Notes: generated by a model not told the origin, from the letters alone. 15,478 nucleotides of DNA from Pseudomonadota bacterium (GCA_023435335.1 JAEYRU010000263.1:1-15478), one strand, 5' to 3'. Shown: positions 7,349-14,817, counted from the stretch's first letter. A program made the numbers and translations.

Positions 7349-7368
7349 AATTAACTAGATAGTTCAAA
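7348..7368. promoter_or_regulatory. Putative TetR operator, copy 2
   Basis: GAATTAAC, six bases (TAGATA), GTTCAAA (7348-7368). Including the preceding T, the stretch 7347-7366 is a dyad centred on CTAG with 16 of 20 positions symmetric, typical for a TetR dimer site. It starts 31 bp after copy 1, about three helical turns, so two dimers would bind on the same face. Confidence 0.65.
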
Positions 7369-7436
7369 CCTCAATTATCGGATGCCGGCCTTCTCCTCGC
7401 TGGTACCGGGAGGAAACCCGCGGTTGCGGTTCAATC

Positions 7437-7442
7437 GGGAGG
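7437..7442 (+). promoter_or_regulatory. Ribosome binding site that decides the dehydrogenase start
   Basis: GGGAGG at 7437-7442 stands five bases before GTG 7448. The alternative in-frame ATG at 7382 has no such site and would add 22 residues unlike the family. Confidence 0.6.
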
Positions 7443-7447
7443 ATCCG

Positions 7448-8398
7448 GTGAAAGCCGTGGCAGCCAGCACAGATCCAAGCGCGCCGCGCGCGGCGTCTCC
7501 CCGCAGAGTGCTGGTGGGCCTGCTCGGTCGGGGCATACACTTGTCGCGCACGCCCGCCATGCATGAGGCAGAGGGCAAGGCGCAGGGGCTGGCCTACAGT
7601 TACAAGCTGCTCGACGCCGATCTCATGGGCGATCCCGTCCCGCCGATCGCCGAACTGGTGAAGTCCATCGAAACGTCGGGCTTTTCCGGTTTCAACGTCA
7701 CCTTCCCATACAAGCAGGAGATCCTGCCGCTCCTCGACGAGCTTTCCGACGCCGCGCGAGAGGTCGGCGCCGTCAACACCGTCGTGCTCAAGGGCGGGCG
7801 CCGCCATGGCCACAACACCGACATGTGGGGTTTTCGCGAGAGCTTCCAGCGGGGCCTCACCGGCGTTGCCCGCGACGAGGTGCTCCTCCTCGGCGCAGGA
7901 GGCGCCGGCGTAGCGGTGGCGCATGCGTTGCTCGACAGCGGTGTCGGCAGGCTGGCGATTGCAGATCTCGAGACCGGCCGCGCCGAAGCGCTGGCAGCAC
8001 GGCTGAACGTCCGTTTCGGGGCCGGCCGCGCCCAAGCCACCGAAGAGCCGGCCGCGGCGGCGGCCAGGGCAGACGGTATCGTCAACGCCACGCCGGTTGG
8101 AATGACCAAGCTGCCCGGTCTTCCGCTGCCCGTCGCGTGTATTTCGCCCGCCCACTGGGTGGCCGACGTCGTCTATTTTCCGCTGGAGACCGAGTTGTTG
8201 CGGGAAGCGCGCGCGAAGGGGTGCCGCACCCTCTCGGGAGAAGGCATGGCCATCTTCCAGGCGGTGCGCGCCTTTGAGCTTTTCACCGGCATAAAGCCGG
8301 ACACGGATCGGATGAAGGCTGCGTTCGCGGCCTTCGACGGTGCGCCCGCCGCGGAGCGGGCGGTTACTATCAGACAGCAAACGGGAGGAATTCAATGA
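7448..8398 (+). CDS. Quinate/shikimate-type dehydrogenase, probably NAD-dependent (catabolic AroE homologue)
   Basis: Members of this family oxidise quinate to 3-dehydroquinate and/or shikimate to 3-dehydroshikimate. With the GTG 7448 start it has 316 residues. The substrate domain has SRTPAMHE (34-41), NVTFPYK with catalytic K89, GAVNTVV (108-114) and HNTD with catalytic D125. The Rossmann domain has GAGGAG (149-154) and ends its second strand in A-D173-L; an acidic residue here selects NAD, whereas biosynthetic NADP-dependent AroE enzymes have an N-R-T/S pattern. The C-terminus (ETELLREARAKGCRTLSGEGMAIFQAVRAFELFTG) resembles, from memory, the corynebacterial catabolic enzyme QsuD more than classical AroE. 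It is first in the operon, overlaps dctP by four bases (ATGA), and stands with aroQ and quiC, all pointing to degradation rather than aromatic amino acid synthesis. Preference for quinate or shikimate is not readable. Confidence 0.85.
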   Translation: MKAVAASTDPSAPRAASPRRVLVGLLGRGIHLSRTPAMHEAEGKAQGLAYSYKLLDADLMGDPVPPIAELVKSIETSGFSGFNVTFPYKQEILPLLDELSDAAREVGAVNTVVLKGGRRHGHNTDMWGFRESFQRGLTGVARDEVLLLGAGGAGVAVAHALLDSGVGRLAIADLETGRAEALAARLNVRFGAGRAQATEEPAAAAARADGIVNATPVGMTKLPGLPLPVACISPAHWVADVVYFPLETELLREARAKGCRTLSGEGMAIFQAVRAFELFTGIKPDTDRMKAAFAAFDGAPAAERAVTIRQQTGGIQ

Positions 8399-9381
8399 CC
8401 TTGCACGCAACACGCCGCCGGTTCCTTGTCGGAGCAGGCATGCTCGCGGCCGCCGTGGCCTTTCCCGCATTCGCACAGGACAAGCCGAAGCTGCGTTTTT
8501 CGGCCGTCTTCTCCGAGCAGGACATCCGAGCCGAGATGATGAAACAGTTCGCTGAGGGCATTTCCGGCGACTTCACCTTCGAGGGCTACTACGGGGGCAA
8601 CCTGTTCAAGCAAGGCACCGAGCTTGTCGCCCTGCAGCGCGGCAATCTCGAGATGGGCAACATCGCGCCGCAGGACATCTCGAACCAGATCCCGGCCTGG
8701 TCGATCATGACGGCGGGTTACCTGTTCCGCGACGCGGCTCACCTCAAGGCATTCTTCGCCAGCGAGGCGGGCGCCGAGATGAAGAAGATGGCCGAAGACC
8801 AGCTGGGAATCCGCATCCTCGGCCCGACCTATTTCGGCGTCCGCCAGGTCGGCCTGAAGGTGGACAAGGAAATAAAGACGCCGGCGGACATGGCCGGCAT
8901 CAAGCTGCGCATGCCGGGTGGCGACGCGTGGCAGTTCCTCGGCGAAGCGCTCGGCGCGAACCCAACCCCCATGGCATACGCCGAAGTCTACACCGGGCTC
9001 CAGACCGGAGCCATCGACGGGCAGGACAATCCGTTGCCGAACGTCGAGAACATGAAGTTCTACGAGGTGATGAGCCAGATCGTGCTCACCTCGCACCTGG
9101 TCGGCTACGATCTGCTGACCGTGTCCAAGAAGACCTGGGACGAAATGGACGCCGACACGCAGGCACGTTTCCAGGCGGCCGCCGACGCCGCGATAGACTT
9201 CTCCAACGACAAGCACCTCGCCCGCGAACAGGAACTGGCCGAGCGATTCAAGTCGGCCGGCCTGAAGGTCTACGAGCCCGATCTCGACGCCTTCCGCAGC
9301 CACGTCCAGCAGAAATACCTGTCGTCGGAGCTCGCCAAGTCTTGGCCCGAGGGCATGGTCGAGAAGATCAACGCCCTCTAG
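8395..9381 (+). CDS. dctP: TRAP transporter substrate-binding protein (DctP family)
   Basis: A 328-residue periplasmic binding protein that captures an organic acid and hands it to the DctQ-DctM membrane complex. The N-terminus MTLHATRRRFLVGAGMLAAAVAFPAFA is an export signal with a twin-arginine-like RRRFLVG and a cleavage site after AFA (residue 27). Family features: PTYFGVRQVGLK (144-155), the substrate-clamping R172 in GIKLRMP, and GAIDGQDNP (205-213), the usual sequence before the bound acid. GGGAGGA at 8383-8389 precedes ATG 8395, which overlaps the dehydrogenase stop. Its position among quinate/shikimate genes suggests such a hydroxylated ring acid as substrate; this is inferred from context. 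A strong hairpin follows its stop codon. Confidence 0.93.
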   Translation: MTLHATRRRFLVGAGMLAAAVAFPAFAQDKPKLRFSAVFSEQDIRAEMMKQFAEGISGDFTFEGYYGGNLFKQGTELVALQRGNLEMGNIAPQDISNQIPAWSIMTAGYLFRDAAHLKAFFASEAGAEMKKMAEDQLGIRILGPTYFGVRQVGLKVDKEIKTPADMAGIKLRMPGGDAWQFLGEALGANPTPMAYAEVYTGLQTGAIDGQDNPLPNVENMKFYEVMSQIVLTSHLVGYDLLTVSKKTWDEMDADTQARFQAAADAAIDFSNDKHLAREQELAERFKSAGLKVYEPDLDAFRSHVQQKYLSSELAKSWPEGMVEKINAL

Positions 9382-9390
9382 AACTCATCG

Positions 9391-9421
9391 GATGCCGCCG
9401 GCCGCACCGGCCGGCGGCATC
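9391..9421. promoter_or_regulatory. Strong intercistronic hairpin between dctP and dctQ
   Basis: A perfect 14-bp inverted repeat, GATGCCGCCGGCCG (9391-9404) and its complement (9408-9421), with a CAC loop. It lacks a following T-run, so it is probably not a terminator. It starts nine bases after the dctP stop, where a GC-rich stem would protect the dctP message from 3' exonucleases or dampen read-through, giving more binding protein than permease. Confidence 0.6.
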
Positions 9422-9455
9422 TCGTGGCGAGTTGCGAATGCGGGAAGGCGAACCG

Positions 9456-9968
9456 ATGTTGGAACGCATGCGCCCCTTGGCCGGGTGGCTCTACCGGCGA
9501 GGCGAGAACCTCATCGTGATCATGATCGGCGTGATGTTCGTCGCGTTCCTGATGCAGGTGGTGTTCCGCTACGTACTCAACTGGCCGACAGGCTGGAGCA
9601 ACGAGCTTACGGTCGTCCTGTGGATCTGGATCGTGCTGTTCGGAGCCGCCTTCGTGGTGCGCGAAGAGGAGGAGATCAGGTTCGACTTGATCTACGGCGC
9701 AGTCACGGCGCGCACTCGGCGGATCATGACGCTGATTTCGGCAGCGGCGCTCATCGGGCTCTACGGGCTCTCGTTTCCCGCGGTGTTCGACTACGTCACC
9801 TTCATGAAGGTGCAGAGCACCGCCTATCTGAAGATACGCTTCGACTGGCTGTTCTCGATCTACCTCGTCTTCGTCATCGCGGTCATGACTCGATACCTGT
9901 GGCTCGCATGGCGCGCGCTGAGGGCGACCGATGCCGAAATGCCGGGCGGCACGAGTACGGGCGCATGA
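9456..9968 (+). CDS. dctQ: TRAP transporter small membrane subunit (DctQ family)
   Basis: A 170-residue integral membrane protein with four predicted helices (about 18-39, 49-69, 90-111, 130-153) and the DctQ signature VVFRYVLNWPTGWSNELTVVLWIWIVLFGAAFVVREEEEIRFD. It pairs with DctM and the binding protein to drive sodium-coupled uptake. ATG 9456 is chosen because GGGAAGG (9442-9448) stands seven bases upstream; in-frame ATGs at 9438 and 9468 are possible. Its TGA stop overlaps the dctM start (ATGA at 9965-9968). Confidence 0.9.
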   Translation: MLERMRPLAGWLYRRGENLIVIMIGVMFVAFLMQVVFRYVLNWPTGWSNELTVVLWIWIVLFGAAFVVREEEEIRFDLIYGAVTARTRRIMTLISAAALIGLYGLSFPAVFDYVTFMKVQSTAYLKIRFDWLFSIYLVFVIAVMTRYLWLAWRALRATDAEMPGGTSTGA

Positions 9969-11263
9969 TGCCGGATCCGTTTGCCGTTTCGCTGATCGCA
10001 ATCGTCACCCTCGCGGTGCTGGGCCTTCCCATCGGCCACGCCATGATAGCCTCGTCCATCCTCTATCTCTGGCTCGCCGGGCTCGACATGGGCACGGCGG
10101 CCGAGCAGATCCTCAACGGGCTCTATACGGGCTACCTGCTGCTCGCCGTGCCTATGTTCATCCTGGCGGCGGAGATCATGAACGCCGGCACGATGACCGA
10201 GCGTCTTCTTCACTTCTCCAACGCCGTCGTGGGCCGCTTCCGCGGCGGTCTCGCGCAGGTCAACGTGCTGCAGTCGTTGATCTTCGCGGGGATGTCCGGT
10301 TCGGCGATCGCCGATGCGGCGGGCACCGGCCGCATGATGCAGAAGCTCATGACGAGGGACGACAGGTATCCGGCCAGCTACGCGGCCGCGCTGACCGCCG
10401 CGACGGCCGTCATAGGGCCAATCATCCCGCCTTCGATCCCGCTCGTGATCTACGCGCTCGTCTCGGACGCCTCCATCGGCTTTCTTTTCATCGCGGGGAT
10501 AGTCCCGGGCCTGCTGCTGGCCTTTGGCCTGATGTCGGTCGTGGCGATCGACGCGCGGCGAAAGAACTTTCCGGTCGAGGAGCCGGTGCCGGTGAGGCAG
10601 CTGCCGGGTCTCACCCTGCGCGCCCTGCCGGCGCTTCTGCTGCCGGTGGTCCTGCTGGTCGGAATTCGCGGCGGTGTGATGACGCCAACCGAGGCAGCCG
10701 GTGTCGCCGCTGGCTATGCGCTGCTCATCTCGATCATCATCTACCGCAGCGTCACGCCGTCCCAGCTCTACGGCGCCCTGCTCAGCAGCGGTCGCACCAC
10801 GGCCTCCATCGGCATGCTGCTGGCCGGCGCGATGGTGTTCAACTACGTGGTTACCGTCGAGAACATTCCCAATGCGCTGTCGGCGCTGCTGCTGGCGTGG
10901 GACCTGACGCCGATCCAGTTCCTGATCCTGGTGAACGTGCTGTTGCTGCTTCTGGGCTGCGTCCTGGAAGGCACGACGATCCTGCTCGTCATCGTGCCGG
11001 TGCTGATACCGACGGCAAAGGCGCTCGGCATCGACATGGTGCATTTCGGCGTGATGACGGTACTCAACATCATGCTCGGGCTGATCACCCCTCCCTACGG
11101 GCTGCTATTGTTCATCATGACGCGCATCGCGGAAGTTCCCCTCGGCGACATCGTTCGCAACGTCATCCCGTTCCTGTTGGTCATGTTCGGCGCTCTGGCA
11201 ATCGTGACTTTCGTGCCCGACGCCGTCCTCCTGCTCCCGCGTCTTCTCGGATACCAAGGCTAG
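9965..11263 (+). CDS. dctM: TRAP transporter large membrane subunit (DctM family)
   Basis: A 432-residue transport channel with about 11-12 membrane segments. Family motifs: LGLPIGHAMIASSILYLW near residue 18, LLAVPMFILAAEIMNAG (about 60-76), SGSAIADAAGTGRMM (112-126), AATAVIGPIIPPSIPLVIYAL (about 145-165), MTPTEAAGVAAGY (near 240) and GLITPPYGLLLF near 378. It moves the substrate delivered by DctP with sodium. The start is ATG 9965, overlapping the dctQ stop; a second ATG follows at 9968. The aroQ start lies only three bases after its TAG, so transport and degradation genes are a single transcript. Confidence 0.95.
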   Translation: MMPDPFAVSLIAIVTLAVLGLPIGHAMIASSILYLWLAGLDMGTAAEQILNGLYTGYLLLAVPMFILAAEIMNAGTMTERLLHFSNAVVGRFRGGLAQVNVLQSLIFAGMSGSAIADAAGTGRMMQKLMTRDDRYPASYAAALTAATAVIGPIIPPSIPLVIYALVSDASIGFLFIAGIVPGLLLAFGLMSVVAIDARRKNFPVEEPVPVRQLPGLTLRALPALLLPVVLLVGIRGGVMTPTEAAGVAAGYALLISIIIYRSVTPSQLYGALLSSGRTTASIGMLLAGAMVFNYVVTVENIPNALSALLLAWDLTPIQFLILVNVLLLLLGCVLEGTTILLVIVPVLIPTAKALGIDMVHFGVMTVLNIMLGLITPPYGLLLFIMTRIAEVPLGDIVRNVIPFLLVMFGALAIVTFVPDAVLLLPRLLGYQG

Positions 11264-11266
11264 CCG

Positions 11267-11707
11267 ATGAAACCTATCTTCATCCTCAACGGACCCAATC
11301 TCAACCGCCTCGGCCGGCGCGAGCCGGACATCTACGGCACAACGACGCTCGCCGAGATCGAACAGCTGTGCCGGGAGACGGCGGCGCCCACCGAGATCAG
11401 GTTCCACCAGACGAACGCCGAGCACCAGCTCGTCGACTGGGTGCACGAGGCTATCGACGAGGGTGCCGGCATCCTCATCAACCCCGCCGGGCTGAGCTTC
11501 CGCTCGATCCCGCTGCTTGATGCTCTGAAGATGTTTCCGGGACCGATCGTGGAGTTCCACATTTCAAACATCCACCGCCGCGAAGAAATCTATCAGCACT
11601 CGCTGGTCTCCAGAGCTGCAACTGCCGTCATCGCGGGGCTCGGTGCACGCGGCTACGTCCATGGAGTGCGTGCGCTGATGGACCTGATCAACCAGGACAG
11701 GACATGA
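11267..11707 (+). CDS. aroQ: Type II 3-dehydroquinate dehydratase (AroQ), variant binding pocket
   Basis: Type II dehydroquinases are dodecamers that dehydrate 3-dehydroquinate to 3-dehydroshikimate. The 146-residue protein has the family length, LNGPNLNRLGRREPDIYG (7-24) with catalytic Y23 and R18, N11, QTNAEHQLVDWVHEA (48-62), N72, D85, H98 in EFHISNIH and R105. Compared from memory with the M. tuberculosis enzyme, two substrate-hydroxyl contacts are changed: the THTS motif is SFRS, placing F78 where H81 is expected, and Y109 stands where R112 is expected. Base chemistry should survive, but substrate preference may be shifted. In the quinate pathway it links the dehydrogenase product to QuiC. 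The start lies three bases after the dctM stop and the end overlaps quiC by four bases (ATGA). Confidence 0.9.
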   Translation: MKPIFILNGPNLNRLGRREPDIYGTTTLAEIEQLCRETAAPTEIRFHQTNAEHQLVDWVHEAIDEGAGILINPAGLSFRSIPLLDALKMFPGPIVEFHISNIHRREEIYQHSLVSRAATAVIAGLGARGYVHGVRALMDLINQDRT

Positions 11708-13608
11708 AAACCTCGATCGCCACGGTCTCGATCAGCGGCGACCTTCGCGAGAAGCTCGCGGCGATCGCGGCCGCCGGCTTCGACGGTGTCGAAATCTTCG
11801 AGAACGACTTTCTGGCCTTTGACGGCACGCCTGCGCAGGTCGGGCGGATGATCCGCGATCACGGTCTGGAAATCACGCTGTTCCAGCCGTTCCGAGATTT
11901 CGAGGGGCTGCCCGAACCCCAGCGCGGCAGGGCGTTCGACCGTGCCGAGCGCAAATTCGACCTTATGACGGAGCTCGGCACGGACTTGATGCTGGTATGC
12001 TCCAACGTATCGCCGGCCGCGCTCGGCGGCATCGACCGCGCCGCCGCCGACTTCCGCGAGCTCGGCGAACGCGCCGCGAAGCGCGGCCTGCGCGTCGGCT
12101 ACGAGGCTCTCGCATGGGGCCGCCACATCAGCGACCATCGCGACGCCTGGGAAATCGTGCGCCGCGCAGACCATCCCAATATCGGCCTGATCCTCGATTC
12201 CTTCCATACGCTGGCGCGCGGCATCGAGGTTTCCACGATACGTTCCATTCCCGGCGACCGCATCTTCATCGTCCAGCTCGCGGACGCGCCGAAAATGCAG
12301 ATGGACCTGCTCCAATGGAGCCGGCACTATCGGAACATGCCCGGCCAGGGCGATCTTGCCGTCGTCGACTTCATGCGCGCCGTGGCCGCAACCGGCTATG
12401 CCGGGCCCCTGTCTCTGGAGATATTCAACGACCAGTTCCGCGGAGGGTCACCCCGCTCGATCGCCGTCGATGGCCGGCGCTCACTGATAAACCTGATGGA
12501 CCAGGTGCGCCGGGCCGAACCCGCGCTGGCGATCGAGGTGCCGGATATGCCCGACCGAGTGCGGGTGGACGGCGTCGAATTCGTCGAGTTCGCGGCCAAC
12601 GAAGAGGAAGCCGGCGACCTCGGCCGCATGCTGGCCACCATGGGCTTCTCCCCTCAGGCGAGGCATCGCAACAAGGACGTTGTGCTGTGGCGGCAGGGGC
12701 CGGCGGCATCCGGCATCAACATCGTCATCAATGTCGAGCAGGAAGGATTGGCCCATTCCTCCTATCTCGTGCATGGGACCAACGCCTACGCGATCGGCAT
12801 CCGGGTGGACGATGCGCAGGCGACCGTGGCGCGCGCCCGCGCGCTGGGCGCCGAAACCTTCGAGCAGAAGCACGGGCCCGGCGAGTTGGCTATCCCAGCC
12901 ATCCGGGGGGTGGGCGGCGGCGTCATCTACTTCCTCGATAGCCGCAGCGAACTCGCCCGCGTCTGGGACATTGAGTTCGAGCCGCTGCCGGAAGCCCCGA
13001 CGCAGAACGCCGGGCTGCTGGACGTTGATCACGTCGCGCAGACGATGAACTACGAGGAGATGCTGACCTGGATCCTGTTCTACACGGCGATCTTCAGAAC
13101 CGGGAAATCGCCGATGGTGGACGTGGTCGATCCCGGCGGGCTTGTGCGCAGCCAGGTTATCGAGAGCGACAATGGAGCGCTGCGGCTGACCCTGAACGGA
13201 GCCGAGAGCCGCAAGACGCTTGCTGGCCACTTCATCGCCGAAAGCTTTGGCTCGTCGGTGCAGCACCTGGCGTTTCGGACTGCAGACATTTTCGCTACGG
13301 CGGAAGCCATGCAGCAGTTGGGATTCCGCGCGCTGGAAATATCCCCCAACTACTATGACGACCTCGAGGCGCGCTTCGGCCTCGACCCCGCACTGTCGGA
13401 GCAGCTCAGGGCTTACAACATCCTGTACGACCGCGACGAGGCGGGGGAATACTTCCAGTGCTACAGCACCAACTACGGCGAAGGCTTCTTCTTCGAGGTC
13501 GTCGAGCGACGCGGCGGCTACCGGGGCTACGGCGCGCCCAACGCCCCATTCAGGATCGCGGCGCAAAAGCGCTCGGTGCGGCCTAAGGGATTGCCGCGCC
13601 TGGCCTGA
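11704..13608 (+). CDS. quiC: 3-dehydroshikimate dehydratase QuiC-type, TIM barrel fused to HPPD-like domain
   Basis: A 634-residue two-domain enzyme expected to convert 3-dehydroshikimate into protocatechuate, the entry to the beta-ketoadipate pathway. The N-terminal xylose-isomerase-like TIM barrel (1 to about 275) holds the metal ligands E134 (VGYEALAWG), D165 (LILDSFH, with H168), Q191 (FIVQLAD) and E239 (LSLEIFND), the same set and numbering as I recall for Pseudomonas QuiC1. The C-terminal vicinal-oxygen-chelate/4-hydroxyphenylpyruvate dioxygenase-like domain (about 288-610) keeps its own 2-His-1-carboxylate triad: H443 (VDHVAQ), H521 (VQHLAF) and E598 (FFFEVVER). What this second site does in QuiC proteins is not established to my knowledge. 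Its ATG overlaps the aroQ stop; it is the last gene of the operon. The many databases call such proteins sugar phosphate isomerase/HPPD, which is misleading. Confidence 0.9.
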   Translation: MKTSIATVSISGDLREKLAAIAAAGFDGVEIFENDFLAFDGTPAQVGRMIRDHGLEITLFQPFRDFEGLPEPQRGRAFDRAERKFDLMTELGTDLMLVCSNVSPAALGGIDRAAADFRELGERAAKRGLRVGYEALAWGRHISDHRDAWEIVRRADHPNIGLILDSFHTLARGIEVSTIRSIPGDRIFIVQLADAPKMQMDLLQWSRHYRNMPGQGDLAVVDFMRAVAATGYAGPLSLEIFNDQFRGGSPRSIAVDGRRSLINLMDQVRRAEPALAIEVPDMPDRVRVDGVEFVEFAANEEEAGDLGRMLATMGFSPQARHRNKDVVLWRQGPAASGINIVINVEQEGLAHSSYLVHGTNAYAIGIRVDDAQATVARARALGAETFEQKHGPGELAIPAIRGVGGGVIYFLDSRSELARVWDIEFEPLPEAPTQNAGLLDVDHVAQTMNYEEMLTWILFYTAIFRTGKSPMVDVVDPGGLVRSQVIESDNGALRLTLNGAESRKTLAGHFIAESFGSSVQHLAFRTADIFATAEAMQQLGFRALEISPNYYDDLEARFGLDPALSEQLRAYNILYDRDEAGEYFQCYSTNYGEGFFFEVVERRGGYRGYGAPNAPFRIAAQKRSVRPKGLPRLA

Positions 13609-13645
13609 TGGGCGCCAGAGGGAAGATCAGCTGCCGCGAATGGCG

Positions 13646-13662
13646 GGGGCGAATCCAGCCCC
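13646..13662. terminator. Weak hairpin after quiC
   Basis: GGGGC (13646-13650), a seven-base loop and GCCCC (13658-13662) lie 37 bases after the quiC stop. There is no T-run, so it could be a factor-dependent end or merely a stem that limits decay. Otherwise the 133 bases between quiC and the tRNA hold only the putative tRNA promoter. Confidence 0.25.
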
Positions 13663-13701
13663 ACGTGCTTCGTTACAGGCTTCAGCGATCTCTTTTTTCG
13701 C

Positions 13702-13730
13702 TTGCGCTCAAGGTCTTGTTTCTCTAGGGC
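13702..13730 (+). promoter_or_regulatory. Possible tRNA-Pro promoter
   Basis: TTGCGC (13702-13707), 17 bases, TAGGGC (13725-13730). Transcription would begin around 13737, a few bases before the mature tRNA. The -10 hexamer is poor, so only spacing and position support it. Confidence 0.3.
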
Positions 13731-13741
13731 TTCGGGCGGCT

Positions 13742-13818
<77 letters not shown>

Positions 13819-13851
13819 TTCGAAAGCGAGGCAGTCAGCCGGACAACGGCC

Positions 13852-14403
13852 TCAGCGCACCTGATCGAGCAGGCGCTTGCACTCCAGCAGATCGAACAAC
13901 GTCTCCTGCAGCAGCGCGCGGTTGTCGCGCGAAAGTCGCCCCTCGCCCGGCTGCACCGGCCCGTCTTCCTCGCCCTTGCCAATCCCGAAGAAGCGGCGGC
14001 TCGGCTTGACCTTGGATTCGCCTACCAGCATCTCGTCATCGGACTGGCGCCCACGCGGCGGCGGCGCGGGCGCGGCGTTGGCCGCCGCTTCAGCCTGCTT
14101 GCGCTGGGTGATGGCCTCCACGGCCGCCAGATCGCCCGCGCCCACCGCTATCACGAACTGGACGCCGTTTTCCTTCAGCAGGCGCTGCACACCCTTGATG
14201 GTGTAGCCCTGATCGTAGAGCATGTGGCGGATGCCCTTGATAAGCTCGACATCCATCGGCCGGTAGTAACGCCGACCGCCACCGCGCTTCATCGGCTTGA
14301 TCTGCGAGAAACGCGTCTCCCAGAAGCGCAGCACATGCTGCGGAAGATCGAGATCCTCGGCGACTTCGCTTATGGTACGGAATGCGTCGGGGCTCTTGTC
14401 CAC
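13852..14403 (-). CDS. MerR-family transcriptional regulator downstream of ihfA
   Basis: A 183-residue regulator. The winged helix-turn-helix of MerR type covers about residues 9-77: RTISEVAEDLDLPQHVLRFWETRF, then the wing region GGGRRYYRPMDVELIKGIRHMLYDQGYTIKGVQRLL. The rest is an Ala/Pro-rich linker (105-118) and a C-terminal helix that ends LLECKRLLDQVR. Only one cysteine (C175) is present, so it is not a CueR/ZntR-like metal sensor. I chose GTG 14403 over the in-frame ATGs at 14463 and 14436 because GGGAGA stands seven bases upstream and the family starts with M-D-K-S-P-D-A-F-R. It lies 87 bases after ihfA on the same strand; the order fabH-ihfA-merR recurs in Rhizobiales genomes. Its targets are unknown to me. 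Confidence 0.85.
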   Translation of the reverse strand: MDKSPDAFRTISEVAEDLDLPQHVLRFWETRFSQIKPMKRGGGRRYYRPMDVELIKGIRHMLYDQGYTIKGVQRLLKENGVQFVIAVGAGDLAAVEAITQRKQAEAAANAAPAPPPRGRQSDDEMLVGESKVKPSRRFFGIGKGEEDGPVQPGEGRLSRDNRALLQETLFDLLECKRLLDQVR

Positions 14404-14410
14404 GCAATAT

Positions 14411-14416
14411 TCTCCC
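14411..14416 (-). promoter_or_regulatory. Ribosome binding site that decides the merR start
   Basis: GGGAGA on the - strand (14416-14411), seven bases before GTG 14403. The upstream ATGs at 14463 and 14436 lack a comparable site. Confidence 0.6.
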
Positions 14417-14490
14417 GCTGGCGATTCGCGATTCATTTCAGCCGCTTGGACCGAAACATTCAAGACATTTACGCAGAGTGACGCGGGCGG

Positions 14491-14817
14491 CTACTTCTTG
14501 CCGGACTTGGTCTTTGCCGTCTGGTGGGAGTTGAGAATGCGCTGCTTGAGGACGTTCGAAGCCTTGAACGTCATCACGCGGCGCGGAAGAATCGGCACCT
14601 CCTCCCCGGTCTTGGGGTTACGGCCGACACGCTCATTCTTGGAACGAACCTGGAAAGTGGCGAAAGAGGAAAGCTTGACGCTCTCGCCGCGGACGATCGC
14701 GTCGCGGATCTCATCGAGCACCATCTCGACGAGCTGCGCGGACTCCGTGCGAGACAGGCCCACCTTGCGGTAAACAGCCTCTGCAAGGTCGGCGCGCGTT
14801 AGTGTCTTGCCCCCCAT
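14491..14817 (-). CDS. ihfA: Integration host factor alpha subunit
   Basis: IHF is a heterodimeric nucleoid protein that bends DNA sharply at specific sites and aids recombination, replication and transcription. This 108-residue protein starts MGGKTLTRADLAEAVYRKVGLSRTESAQLVEMVLDEI (dimer helices), followed by LSSFATFQVRSKNERVGRNPKTGEEVPILPRRVMTFKAS. The beta arm carries the intercalating proline P68 in RNPKTG, and the basic tail ends KTKSGKK. The N-terminal GGKTLTRADLAEAVY and overall length mark alpha (IhfA) rather than beta or HU. ATG 14817 has only a weak upstream GGA. A clear housekeeping-type promoter lies between it and fabH, so it can be expressed independently of the lipid gene. Confidence 0.95.
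   Translation of the reverse strand: MGGKTLTRADLAEAVYRKVGLSRTESAQLVEMVLDEIRDAIVRGESVKLSSFATFQVRSKNERVGRNPKTGEEVPILPRRVMTFKASNVLKQRILNSHQTAKTKSGKK

Noticed and set aside
9392..9964. Upstream extension of the dctM frame and similar long frames across dctQ
   Set aside because: Arg/His-rich translation without domain sense, fully inside dctQ in another frame; the DctM family begins at 9965.
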